Shown one piece after another: positions 52,410 through 61,332 of a DNA stretch of 64,000 nucleotides; the first letter of the stretch is position 1, and each line of letters starts with the position of its first letter. The notes under the pieces are model-generated. The model worked only from the letters and a program-made list of their open reading frames with translations, did not search any database and was not told the DNA's origin. This DNA is from Bacteroidia bacterium (GTDB lineage Bacteria > Bacteroidota > Bacteroidia > Chitinophagales > UBA2359): the NCBI GenBank assembly GCA_030427245.1, contig JAUHXA010000015.1, forward strand, positions 1 to 64,000. Reading direction: 5' to 3'. Position numbers and translations under genes: made by a program.

Positions 52410-53726
52410 ATGTCAAATTTACACATTTTTACCTACAACAATCACCAAATCACTTTTGATTTTGGAACACTCCAAAAAATGGTCAATGCTACGGAAATGG
52501 CAAAACCATTCAAAGGAAAATTACCTGCTGATTTTCTCAGACTCAAACAGACAAAGGATTTTATAAAAGAATTAAAATTCCACTATGGGAATTCCCATAG
52601 TGGAAAATTTATTAATGCGATTAATGGCGGTCCTAATAGAGGTACTTGGATGTGCGAAAGGTTGGCCTTAAAATTCGCTGCATGGCTTTCTCCAAAGTTT
52701 GAAATATGGGTATATGAGAAAATCCAAGAACTCCTAAAAAATGGCTACACCCAAATCAGCGGTTTATGGGTCTATTTCTTTCAATCGACAGGTGCAAACA
52801 TGGTAAAAATAGGGCAGACCCACAACCTGCAAAGGCGACAAAATACCATTGAAAACAGTCATGGATATTCCGTCAAATTGTTGAAGGCCATCAGAGTACC
52901 CGATGAATCCCACGAAAAAGCCATTCACAAAAAGTTCAAAAAAATCAGATTGAAGGGAGAATGGTTCAAATGTACGCCCGAATTGATGGAATACATTGAA
53001 GGTTTGCCCAATCACCTCCAACCACAGCAACAAGAACTCCGCAGCCAAAACTCAGAATTACGCCTCAAAAACACCAATTTGCAGCGTCAAGTCGATATTC
53101 TCGAAGACTTCCGCAAAATGGTTTTGTCCCAAATCCAAGAACTCAAAACCCAACACCATTTTGACCAAAACAGCCTGCAAGAAGCCCAAAACTACAATCA
53201 ACTGATACGAGATTTGCTGCATTTGGATATTTCCAAATGGCTCAACGAACCTTTGGACAGCTCAAAGGTGATGCAGAATTTACGGATAGAGGTGAAAGCC
53301 TATCAACGGCAATTGGCTTTGGCTTGGCTCCACATTGTCGAAAAAGACCACTTATTAGAAACCATTGAAGCGAGTCACCAAAGCGTTTTTGCGGAACTCT
53401 CTCCCAAAAGTCAACAAAATTTTACCCAACTCAGCCTGTTACTTCACAAACGCCTTAAAGGTGAACAAGGATGGCAAGCCTTCGCCAAATACTTTGAATA
53501 CTGCTACCCCAAACTCCTCGACCGCCTACAAAGCCGCTTCCCCAGCCTCAACGAAAACGACCTCAAATTTTGCAGTTATACGCTGATGGGCTTGACACAC
53601 GAAGAAATCTCCTTTTTAATGAATTTTGGTATTGGCAGTGCCGCATTGAAGGGAGCGAGATTGCGGGAAAAATTGGGGATTAAGAATAAAAAGATTGAGA
53701 TTGGGGAGTTTTTGGAGAGGATGTGA
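52410..53726 (+). CDS. KilA-N / T5orf172 (GIY-YIG-like) / coiled-coil / HTH fusion protein
   Basis: The protein has 438 residues. Residues ~1-112 are a KilA-N DNA-binding domain as in phage and large-virus proteins (LQKMVNATEMAKPFKGKLPADFLRL, GGPNRGTWMCERLALKFAAWLSPKFEIWVYEKI). Residues ~116-200 are a T5orf172/MUG113-type GIY-YIG domain (GLWVYFF at 118-124, VKIGQTHNLQRR at 132-143, GEWF with Glu184). Residues ~205-250 are a coiled coil. The end (~385-430) is a LuxR-type helix-turn-helix like that in Bacteroidota regulators (LNENDLKFCSYTLMGLTHEEISFLMNF, KGARLREKLGI). It probably binds DNA and perhaps cuts it. Phage derived or defence related; unproven. Confidence 0.82.
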   Translation: MSNLHIFTYNNHQITFDFGTLQKMVNATEMAKPFKGKLPADFLRLKQTKDFIKELKFHYGNSHSGKFINAINGGPNRGTWMCERLALKFAAWLSPKFEIWVYEKIQELLKNGYTQISGLWVYFFQSTGANMVKIGQTHNLQRRQNTIENSHGYSVKLLKAIRVPDESHEKAIHKKFKKIRLKGEWFKCTPELMEYIEGLPNHLQPQQQELRSQNSELRLKNTNLQRQVDILEDFRKMVLSQIQELKTQHHFDQNSLQEAQNYNQLIRDLLHLDISKWLNEPLDSSKVMQNLRIEVKAYQRQLALAWLHIVEKDHLLETIEASHQSVFAELSPKSQQNFTQLSLLLHKRLKGEQGWQAFAKYFEYCYPKLLDRLQSRFPSLNENDLKFCSYTLMGLTHEEISFLMNFGIGSAALKGARLREKLGIKNKKIEIGEFLERM

Positions 53727-53797
53727 GTTTGATTTTTAGAATTGAATAAATTGGTTTATATTTACCTTGATTTCAAAACTTTTAAAATCAAGGTGTA

Positions 53798-56269
53798 ATG
53801 AGAGGAGAGTTACTTTTTTTAGTTGGTTTATTGTTTTTGGCGAGTGTTGGGGTGAAGGGGCAGAGTTTGTTTGGACCACAAAAGATTATTTCAACAGATG
53901 CTGATGGGGCGCGTGTTGTTTATGCGGAGGATTTAGACGGAGACGGAGATTTGGATGTTCTTTCAGCTTCTGGCTTTATCGATAGAATAGAATGGTATCG
54001 GAATGATGGGAGTGGAAATTTTAGTTCAGAAATCATTATTTCAAATAAAGTAGATGGTGTTCAGTCTATTTATGTTGTTGACTTAGATGGAGATAGCGAT
54101 ATGGATGTTCTTTCAGCATCCAGAAAAGATAATAAAATAGCTTGGTATAAAAATGATGGAAGCGGAAATTTTAGTCCAGAAATCATTATTTCAACAAATG
54201 CAAAAGGAGCACATTCAGTTTATGCTGCCGATTTGGATGCTGACGGTGATATGGATGTGCTTTCAGCATCCGACGATGATGATAAAATAGCTTGGTATAA
54301 AAACGATGGAAGTGGAAATTTCAGTTCAGAAATCATTGTTTCAACAAATATTAATTTTTCTCACTTAGATTCAATTTATGCTGCCGATTTAGATGCTGAC
54401 GGTGATATGGATATTATAGCATCTTCTGATGATAAAATAACTTGGTATGAAAATGATGGAGATGGAAACTTCAATACAGAAAACGTCATTTCAACTACCG
54501 ATTCTCCAACACGCAATGTTGGTGCAGCAGATTTAGATGGCGATGGTGATTTAGACGTATATTTAGCTGATGACGAGTCTTTCAATGCTACATGGTATAG
54601 AAATGATGGAAATGGAAATTTTGAAGAAGAAACAATGGCATACAATCCGATTGGATTCTTTTCTTACGCAGTAGATTTAGACCGAGACGATGATATGGAT
54701 ATTCTTTCTGCTTTCTATCATGATAGTAGAATCGCATGGTATGAAAACGATGGAGATGGAAATTTTAGTGGCAATCATACCATTTCATTAAAAACTCACT
54801 ATGCACAATCTACTTTTGCCGCTGATTTAGATGGCGATGGTGATATGGATGTCCTTTCAGCCTCTCAAGGGGATCATAAAATAGCTTGGTACGAAAATTT
54901 ATTGGGAAATAGAGTCAAGTGTTTTGCCTTTCAAGATTCGAATGAAAACGGACTTTATGATAATGACGAAATACCACTTCCTAACCAACTATTTGTATTG
55001 CAACCTTCTGTCAATCCTACTTTTACCAAAAAAGAAGGCTATGTTTATTTTTTTGTAGAAAATGGTGTTTATCAACTCACCACTGAACCTACTACGCTTT
55101 GGGAATTAACTACACCTTCTACCTACAATATCACTGTTACTGAAAACTCCGAACTATCTACCTATTATTTCGGATTTAAACCTACTCGAATCCTTCCAAG
55201 AGTTGAGCCTCAAATAAGTGCTCCCCTTACTCGCTGTAGTCGAAGAGTCACTTATTGGCTAACCTGTATTAACACAGGTACAACTATTGCTAATGGAATA
55301 GTTAGCCTTGAATCTGACGAACTTATGGAATTGTACTCCATGAACCTTTCACCAAATAATATTGATGGTCAAAAAATAACTTGGAGTATTTCGGATTTAC
55401 CCCCTGGTGCTGAACACAAAATCAAAGTTAAATTCCAAATACCCGACTTCAACAGCATAGGAGAAATCCTCCAAACCCAAGCCACCGTCCAACTTTTCAA
55501 TGACAGCCAAGAACTTGTTTCCTCCAAAACCACCAACTACAACAGCGAAGTCCTCTGTTCCTACGACCCCAACGACAAACTCGCTCGCTCCAATCTACTC
55601 GGTCAATCCGAATTCGCCTACCTCGCTGACACCATCCTCTACACCATCCGCTTCCAAAACACAGGAAACGATGTAGCCTTCAATATCCGCATTGAAGACA
55701 CTTTGGACAAAAAACTGGATTGGACGACCTTTCACCCCATCACTGCAAGTCATGACTATCGAACAGAACTGAATCGAGAAACAGGTTTGGCGACTTTCTA
55801 TTTTGATGACATCATGCTACCCGATAGCACAACGAATGAACGAGAAAGTCATGGTTTTGTGATGTTTGGAATTGCTTCTTTGGAAAACTTGGAGGACAAA
55901 ACGGAGGTGGACAATACCGCTTCCATTTTCTTCGACTTCAATCCGCCAATCATCACTAATACAGCCGTTCTGACCTTGATTGAGCAGGTCGAAACAGATA
56001 TTGAAGTGCTGGAAAATGGGGCTTCGATTCGAGTTTTTCCGAATCCTTTTTCGGATTATACAACTATTGAAGTGAATGGACTTTCTGCAAAAGGTGATTA
56101 TCGATTGGAGGTGATGGATATTTTGGGGAGGAAATTGGTGGAGATTGAAGAAAATCGAGATGGAAAATTTTTGTTAGAAAGGGGTGATTTGGAAAGCGGA
56201 TTGTATTTGATTCGGGTTTTGACGGACGAGAATAGGGTTTTGGGGAGTGGGAAGATTTTGGTGGAATAA
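53798..56269 (+). CDS. T9SS-secreted FG-GAP/VCBS repeat protein
   Basis: The protein has 823 residues with a signal peptide (LLFLVGLLFLASVGVKG). Residues ~20-365 contain seven FG-GAP/VCBS-type repeats with calcium-binding DLDGDGDLDVLSAS and IAWYKNDGSGNFS. These form an integrin-like propeller. Residues ~370-470 are the SD-like sandwich (CFAFQDSNENGLYDNDEIPLPNQ). Then come the CSYDPNDK DUF7619-like domain and a type A T9SS tail (IRVFPNPFSDYTTIEVNGLSA). The second half is closely similar to the genes at 49750 and 56353, while the N-terminal half is different. The 22 bp after its stop codon recur after the next gene. Confidence 0.9.
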   Translation: MRGELLFLVGLLFLASVGVKGQSLFGPQKIISTDADGARVVYAEDLDGDGDLDVLSASGFIDRIEWYRNDGSGNFSSEIIISNKVDGVQSIYVVDLDGDSDMDVLSASRKDNKIAWYKNDGSGNFSPEIIISTNAKGAHSVYAADLDADGDMDVLSASDDDDKIAWYKNDGSGNFSSEIIVSTNINFSHLDSIYAADLDADGDMDIIASSDDKITWYENDGDGNFNTENVISTTDSPTRNVGAADLDGDGDLDVYLADDESFNATWYRNDGNGNFEEETMAYNPIGFFSYAVDLDRDDDMDILSAFYHDSRIAWYENDGDGNFSGNHTISLKTHYAQSTFAADLDGDGDMDVLSASQGDHKIAWYENLLGNRVKCFAFQDSNENGLYDNDEIPLPNQLFVLQPSVNPTFTKKEGYVYFFVENGVYQLTTEPTTLWELTTPSTYNITVTENSELSTYYFGFKPTRILPRVEPQISAPLTRCSRRVTYWLTCINTGTTIANGIVSLESDELMELYSMNLSPNNIDGQKITWSISDLPPGAEHKIKVKFQIPDFNSIGEILQTQATVQLFNDSQELVSSKTTNYNSEVLCSYDPNDKLARSNLLGQSEFAYLADTILYTIRFQNTGNDVAFNIRIEDTLDKKLDWTTFHPITASHDYRTELNRETGLATFYFDDIMLPDSTTNERESHGFVMFGIASLENLEDKTEVDNTASIFFDFNPPIITNTAVLTLIEQVETDIEVLENGASIRVFPNPFSDYTTIEVNGLSAKGDYRLEVMDILGRKLVEIEENRDGKFLLERGDLESGLYLIRVLTDENRVLGSGKILVE

Positions 56270-56352
56270 AAACCTTATTGAAGCAGCACTTATTACGAAC
56301 AATCAGTCTTGTAGAAAGAGAATTATTCTAAATATCTAAATAAATCAAAGAT

Positions 56353-58785
56353 ATGATCAAATTTTACACTTTCTGTTTGTTGATTGTTTGTTCCCTGTTT
56401 TCTTTTGCCCAACCCACTGTTTACGACTTCGACAAGTTGAGATTGGATAGCCTTGCAGCTATGATAATGGGCGACCAAGCGACTGTTTCCAATGTCAATA
56501 TAATCTGCCCAGATGGAGCTGGCGGTTTGTATTTAGGCGCATCAGACTTGGACTTTTCCAATGGCGTTATTTTGACTTCGGGATGCACAGATGTGGCTTT
56601 CAGTCCGAATACTTTGGGAAGTGCATCCTGCTCCAATGGCGGGCAAGGTTATAGTCCTCTTGAAGAATTGGCTTACAATGGTACTTTCAATGCCTGTGTA
56701 TTGGAGTTTGACTTTGTGCCACAGGAAGATAGCATTGAAGTGTCTTATGTATTTGGTTCTGAAGAATATCCTGAATATGTGGGTTCTTCATTCAATGATA
56801 TATTCGCCTTCATTATAGAAGGACTGCCTGAATACCCCGAAAACATGCCTCTTCCCAATCGAAATATTGCCATTATCCCGACTTCCCCAGAAGTGCATGT
56901 AGCTATCAATTTTTTGAATTTTGCAAGCTATTCTGAGTTTTATGTAGATAATACTGGAGGACAAGAAATTCAATACGATGGCTACACCACAGGGTTAACT
57001 GCAAAAGCAAAGGTAACGCCCTTCAATACCTATCGCTTGGTTTTTGCAATTGCAGATGTGGCGGATGACATATATGATTCGGGTTTGTTCATTGGGTTCA
57101 ACAACGAAGACATCAATCCTTTTATATCTGATTATTGCAGGGTATTGGAGGTAGCGGCTTACCAAGATGACAACAAAAATGGGGTATGGGATGCAGAAGA
57201 ACCGCCTCTGCCTTCTCAAAAAATAAGCATTGAGCCATTGCAACAAATCGTCACTACAGGAACATCGGGAATGACAAAGATAGTAGTCGATACGGGTACT
57301 TATCTGATTCGTGCTTTGGAGTCCGACACCCATACGCCTATCTTCCAACCCGAACAAACAATCGTGGTGGAAAAAGACAATGAACTACCTATTTTAGAAT
57401 TTGCTTACCGTCGTTTTGTAGTCGATGAATTGAATATTCATGCTTTTTGGGATGAAAATGAAAATGGTGTGCAGGATAACGATGAAATTCCGCTTTTTCG
57501 GCAGGCATTTGAGTTACAACCCAGTAACCAACAACTTTTTACGGATGAAGCGGGTCAAGTAAAGGTGTTGCTGATCGAAGGAGAATATGTGTTGAGTTAC
57601 CAACAAAATACGCTTTGGGAATTGACCACTTCCAATAGTTATTTCATAGAAATTGGAGAAGAAACAGAGGAACTGCCCGATTATTATTTTGGTCTCAAAC
57701 CCAGCCGAATTTTGCCCAAAGCGGATGTTCACCTTTCGAGCAGCCCAACTCGCTGCAATACGACGGTCAAATATTTTCTGAATTACACCAATTCGGGGAC
57801 GACTACTGCAAAGGGAACTGTCACTATGACGATAGACGAATTGATGGAATATGTGTCTGCTGAACCCGAACCCGATGTCATAGAAGAAGGGAAATTAATA
57901 TGGCATTTTTCAGAATTGCTGCCGAGCTATGAAAACAAAATCCAACTCCGTTTTAAAATGCCCAATCAAGATTTCATCGGGGAAATTCTCGAAGCCCAAG
58001 CTACTGTCCAACTCTTTAATGATAACGAAGAACTCATTTATTCCAAATTAACTGCCTACAATAGCGAAGTCCGATGTGCCTATGACCCAAATGACAAACT
58101 GGTTCAGTCGAATTTGTTGGGACAATCCGATTTTGCCTACATTGAAGATACCATTTTTTATACTGTCCGCTTTCAAAACACAGGAAACGATACCGCTTTC
58201 AATATCAGAATAGAAGACGTACTGGACAAAAAACTGGATTGGACGACTTTTCATCCCATTACTGCAAGCCATGATTTTCACACGAGCTTAGACCGTACAA
58301 CGGGCTTGGTGACTTTCTATTTTGACGACATCATGCTGCCCGATAGCACAACTGATCAAGAAGGAAGCAATGGTTTTGTGATGTTTGGAATTGCTTCTTT
58401 GGAAAATTTGGAGGACAAAACAGAAGTCGACAATACGGCTTCAATTTTCTTTGACTTCAATCCGCCAATTATCACCAATACTGCAATTCTCACCTTAATT
58501 GAACAAGTAGAAACAGATATTGAAGTATTGGAAAATGGGACTTCGATTCGAGTTTTTCCGAATCCTTTTTCGGACTATACCACTATTGAAGTGAATGGAC
58601 TGTCACAGGGTGATTATCGATTGGAGGTGATGGATATTTTGGGGCGGAAGGTTCGAGAATTGAAGTCATTTGATAATGGGGAATGGAGAATGGATAGAGG
58701 TGATTTGGAAAGCGGATTGTATTTGATTCGAGTTTTGGAAGAGAATGGGAGAATTTTGGGGAGTGGGAAGATTTTGGTGGAATAA
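56353..58785 (+). CDS. T9SS-secreted protein with choice-of-anchor L domain (second copy)
   Basis: The protein has 810 residues with signal peptide FYTFCLLIVCSLFSFAQ. The N-terminal domain parallels the gene at 49750 (IMGDQATVSNVNIICPDGAGGLY, SYVFGSEEYPEYVGSSFNDIFAF). It has one extra SD-like sandwich (~265-355, LEVAAYQDDNKNGVWDAEEPPLPSQ) before the shared one (HAFWDENENGVQDNDEIPL). It continues with the CAYDPNDK domain and the type A T9SS tail. The C-terminal ~250 residues are nearly the same as those of the gene upstream, suggesting duplication or gene conversion. Surface display is inferred. Confidence 0.9.
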   Translation: MIKFYTFCLLIVCSLFSFAQPTVYDFDKLRLDSLAAMIMGDQATVSNVNIICPDGAGGLYLGASDLDFSNGVILTSGCTDVAFSPNTLGSASCSNGGQGYSPLEELAYNGTFNACVLEFDFVPQEDSIEVSYVFGSEEYPEYVGSSFNDIFAFIIEGLPEYPENMPLPNRNIAIIPTSPEVHVAINFLNFASYSEFYVDNTGGQEIQYDGYTTGLTAKAKVTPFNTYRLVFAIADVADDIYDSGLFIGFNNEDINPFISDYCRVLEVAAYQDDNKNGVWDAEEPPLPSQKISIEPLQQIVTTGTSGMTKIVVDTGTYLIRALESDTHTPIFQPEQTIVVEKDNELPILEFAYRRFVVDELNIHAFWDENENGVQDNDEIPLFRQAFELQPSNQQLFTDEAGQVKVLLIEGEYVLSYQQNTLWELTTSNSYFIEIGEETEELPDYYFGLKPSRILPKADVHLSSSPTRCNTTVKYFLNYTNSGTTTAKGTVTMTIDELMEYVSAEPEPDVIEEGKLIWHFSELLPSYENKIQLRFKMPNQDFIGEILEAQATVQLFNDNEELIYSKLTAYNSEVRCAYDPNDKLVQSNLLGQSDFAYIEDTIFYTVRFQNTGNDTAFNIRIEDVLDKKLDWTTFHPITASHDFHTSLDRTTGLVTFYFDDIMLPDSTTDQEGSNGFVMFGIASLENLEDKTEVDNTASIFFDFNPPIITNTAILTLIEQVETDIEVLENGTSIRVFPNPFSDYTTIEVNGLSQGDYRLEVMDILGRKVRELKSFDNGEWRMDRGDLESGLYLIRVLEENGRILGSGKILVE

Positions 58786-58830
58786 AAACCTTATTGAAGC
58801 AGCACAGTCATTTTTTAAAAATAATGGAAG

Positions 58831-61254
58831 ATGAATCTAAAAATCTACCTTTTTGCTCTTTGGTTGATTGGCACACATTTAGGATTTGCCAAATGCGAGA
58901 TTTCTTTTCAAGTGTATGTTGATAGCACGAGTTTTGAGGTCTATTTTGATGTCCAACAAAGCTCTTGGCAAGGCTCTACCTATGCATATTGGGATTTTGG
59001 AGATGGCACTCAGGATTCCATTGAATACGAGGAGGCTACTCATTACCACGAAATGATGCATCAATTTCCCAATTATGGGCGTTACATCGTGTCTTTCCAG
59101 ATAGAATGTGAAGGGTCTTCAGAAAAACGTTACTATGATTTATGGCTTACCAAAGACAATGACCCTCTCCCCAAATGTGAAGGAGAGTATGACTATACGA
59201 TTACTCCCTCCCCCAATGACGATGAATTGCACCAACTTCAATTGTTTCTCAAACAGCCCTTTGAAGGAAGTGTAAATTGGTGGAAAGGCTATTGGCATCA
59301 GCAAGGGAATCCTGCTTTTTTTGAAATTCGTTACCCTGAGAATTGTCCTTTGATACTATCTGCTACCAATAGTGAGGATTATATTTTTTGCCGAGATACT
59401 TTGAGCTTAGATTTTGAGGTGGACTTCAAAGCCAATTTCGAAATAATACCTCAGTTTCGTCATCTACGATTTCGGAATACCTCTTGGGGAAACATGCACA
59501 TCAACTCATGGGATTTTGGGAATGGTGTCATTCGAGATAGTACAATCCATGCCAATTATGGGTATCCTCAAACGGGTGAATACGAAGTATGTCTGTTTTC
59601 TACCGAACCTCTTCTGAATCAAAAAGACACCATTTGTCAAATGGTTGAGATAAAATGTAGAGATTCTTTTTCTTATGAAATAGATGAAGACTACTCCAAT
59701 GTGGTGAATTTTTATATTCCTTCCACAGGAATGGAGCATCAAGTCTATTTCAATTTTGGAGATGGAACAACAACAGAACTGAACAGTGGTCGTTTTTCGC
59801 ATGTCTATGATAACACACAACAGCTCATTACGGCTTGTTTTTGGGAACTTGGTGCGGAATGTGCAGATACAATCTGCCAAACTTTGGATTTCCTCCAACC
59901 TACTTTTTGCGAGGCAAAATACAGAGTGCGCCCTATTGGAAAAGGAACACATTTTTTATTTGAAGATTACTCTGTTTACCAAGCAGACAAGGCAGATTCA
60001 GAATGGGTTCGTGGATATAGTTTTGAAATTGGCGAAGGTTCTCCCTTTGTTTATGCTATAGATAGTGAAGGCAATCAGCAAATTACCCTTCGCAGCGCTG
60101 CCGAGGACGGCTGCTATGCAACTTACCAAGAAAACATCTACTTCAAAAAAATCAAAGACAACAACCGCTTTGTTCCTGCCCCTTGTTTTACCATTGAACC
60201 TACTTCAAACTCCCTAAGCTATCACTTCAATAACCACACACCCGATGCCGCATCCTATGTTTGGGACTTTGGGGATGGAACGATAAGTACCCTTTTGCAG
60301 CCCGAACATAGCTATACACAATCGGGCTTTTATGAAGTTTGTTTGACAGCTTCAAAAGAAGATACGCTACAAAAAAAAATAATGTTGGAAACCTTTTGTG
60401 ATTGGTTAAACGTTGGAGAAATAGATACTTGTGCGGCAAAATTTATTGCCATTCCCGAAATAGGAGACTATACTTTGGAAATGGATGGTGAAATAAAGTT
60501 TTACAATCTTTCCTACCTTCAATCTGATGCAACTTGGTTTTGGGATTTTGGAGATGGCACTACTTCTACCGAATTTGAACCACATCACCTGTTTACTTAT
60601 TCCGATACTTTTAAGATTTGCCTAACGGTTTCTAAACCACAAGGATGTGTTCATCAATACTGCGAAGATATTTTCTATGGATGCGAACTACAATTGGAAA
60701 GCGAATATCTAAAAGACAGCGACCAATTGTTGATTGAATACCAAGCCCGAAGCCACATTGATGAGGATAGAATAGAGTGGCGAATCAACAATCATTTTGT
60801 AGGAAGTACGAAACAAATGCAGGGTACTTTTTTGGTAAATGAATACAGTGAGCATGATGATTTTGACTTTGTGTTTGATACCGTTGAAGTTTGTGCACAT
60901 TATAATTGGGTGACGGATTGCCACGTACTTTGCCAAAAAATAGTGGTGGATAGTGTGACGACTTCTATTGAAAGTTTTGAAAAAAAAGCTTCGATTCACA
61001 TTTACCCCAATCCTTTTTCGGACTATACGACCATTGAAGTAAATGGACTTTCTGCAAAAGGTGATTATCGATTGGAGGTGATGGATATTTTGGGTAGAAA
61101 GGTTCGGGAATTAAATATTGAGAGCTTGTCCCGAGAACTCGGGGAAGGGAAAACGAATTTGCAGAGAGGTGATTTGGAGTCGGGCTTGTATTTGATTCGG
61201 GTTTTGACAGAAGAGAATAGGGTTTTGGGGAGTGGGAAGGTGTTGGTGGAATAA
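58831..61254 (+). CDS. T9SS-secreted multi-PKD-domain protein
   Basis: The protein has 807 residues with signal peptide KIYLFALWLIGTHLGFAK. Five PKD-like domains can be recognised by their cores: YWDFGDGTQDS, SWDFGNGVIRDS, NFGDGTTTE, VWDFGDGTISTL and FWDFGDGTTSTEFEPHH. The tail is the type A T9SS domain shared with the other three genes of the cluster (HIYPNPFSDYTTIEVNGLSA). Its variable loop is longer (IESLSRELGEGKTN) and is partly encoded by a CCCGAG/CTCGGG palindrome at 61130-61143. PKD domains are protein- or polysaccharide-binding spacers. The gene follows 45 bp after the previous one and ends in a terminator. Confidence 0.9.
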   Translation: MNLKIYLFALWLIGTHLGFAKCEISFQVYVDSTSFEVYFDVQQSSWQGSTYAYWDFGDGTQDSIEYEEATHYHEMMHQFPNYGRYIVSFQIECEGSSEKRYYDLWLTKDNDPLPKCEGEYDYTITPSPNDDELHQLQLFLKQPFEGSVNWWKGYWHQQGNPAFFEIRYPENCPLILSATNSEDYIFCRDTLSLDFEVDFKANFEIIPQFRHLRFRNTSWGNMHINSWDFGNGVIRDSTIHANYGYPQTGEYEVCLFSTEPLLNQKDTICQMVEIKCRDSFSYEIDEDYSNVVNFYIPSTGMEHQVYFNFGDGTTTELNSGRFSHVYDNTQQLITACFWELGAECADTICQTLDFLQPTFCEAKYRVRPIGKGTHFLFEDYSVYQADKADSEWVRGYSFEIGEGSPFVYAIDSEGNQQITLRSAAEDGCYATYQENIYFKKIKDNNRFVPAPCFTIEPTSNSLSYHFNNHTPDAASYVWDFGDGTISTLLQPEHSYTQSGFYEVCLTASKEDTLQKKIMLETFCDWLNVGEIDTCAAKFIAIPEIGDYTLEMDGEIKFYNLSYLQSDATWFWDFGDGTTSTEFEPHHLFTYSDTFKICLTVSKPQGCVHQYCEDIFYGCELQLESEYLKDSDQLLIEYQARSHIDEDRIEWRINNHFVGSTKQMQGTFLVNEYSEHDDFDFVFDTVEVCAHYNWVTDCHVLCQKIVVDSVTTSIESFEKKASIHIYPNPFSDYTTIEVNGLSAKGDYRLEVMDILGRKVRELNIESLSRELGEGKTNLQRGDLESGLYLIRVLTEENRVLGSGKVLVE

Positions 61255-61267
61255 AAAACTCCCTTGT

Positions 61268-61307
61268 AAAAATGTGTGAATTGCAATAGTAAAATTCACA
61301 CATTTTT
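61268..61307 (+). terminator. Terminator of the T9SS cargo cluster
   Basis: AAAAATGTGTGAATT and AATTCACACATTTTT form a perfect 15-bp stem with a 10-nt loop and a T run. It overlaps the upstream GTG of the next open frame, which argues against that start. Confidence 0.85.
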
Positions 61308-61332
61308 GGCTATATTGGCAATACCTCATGAA

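Noticed and set aside
61276-61332. N-terminal extension of the flippase from a GTG
   Set aside because: The extension is encoded by the terminator stem of the upstream gene.
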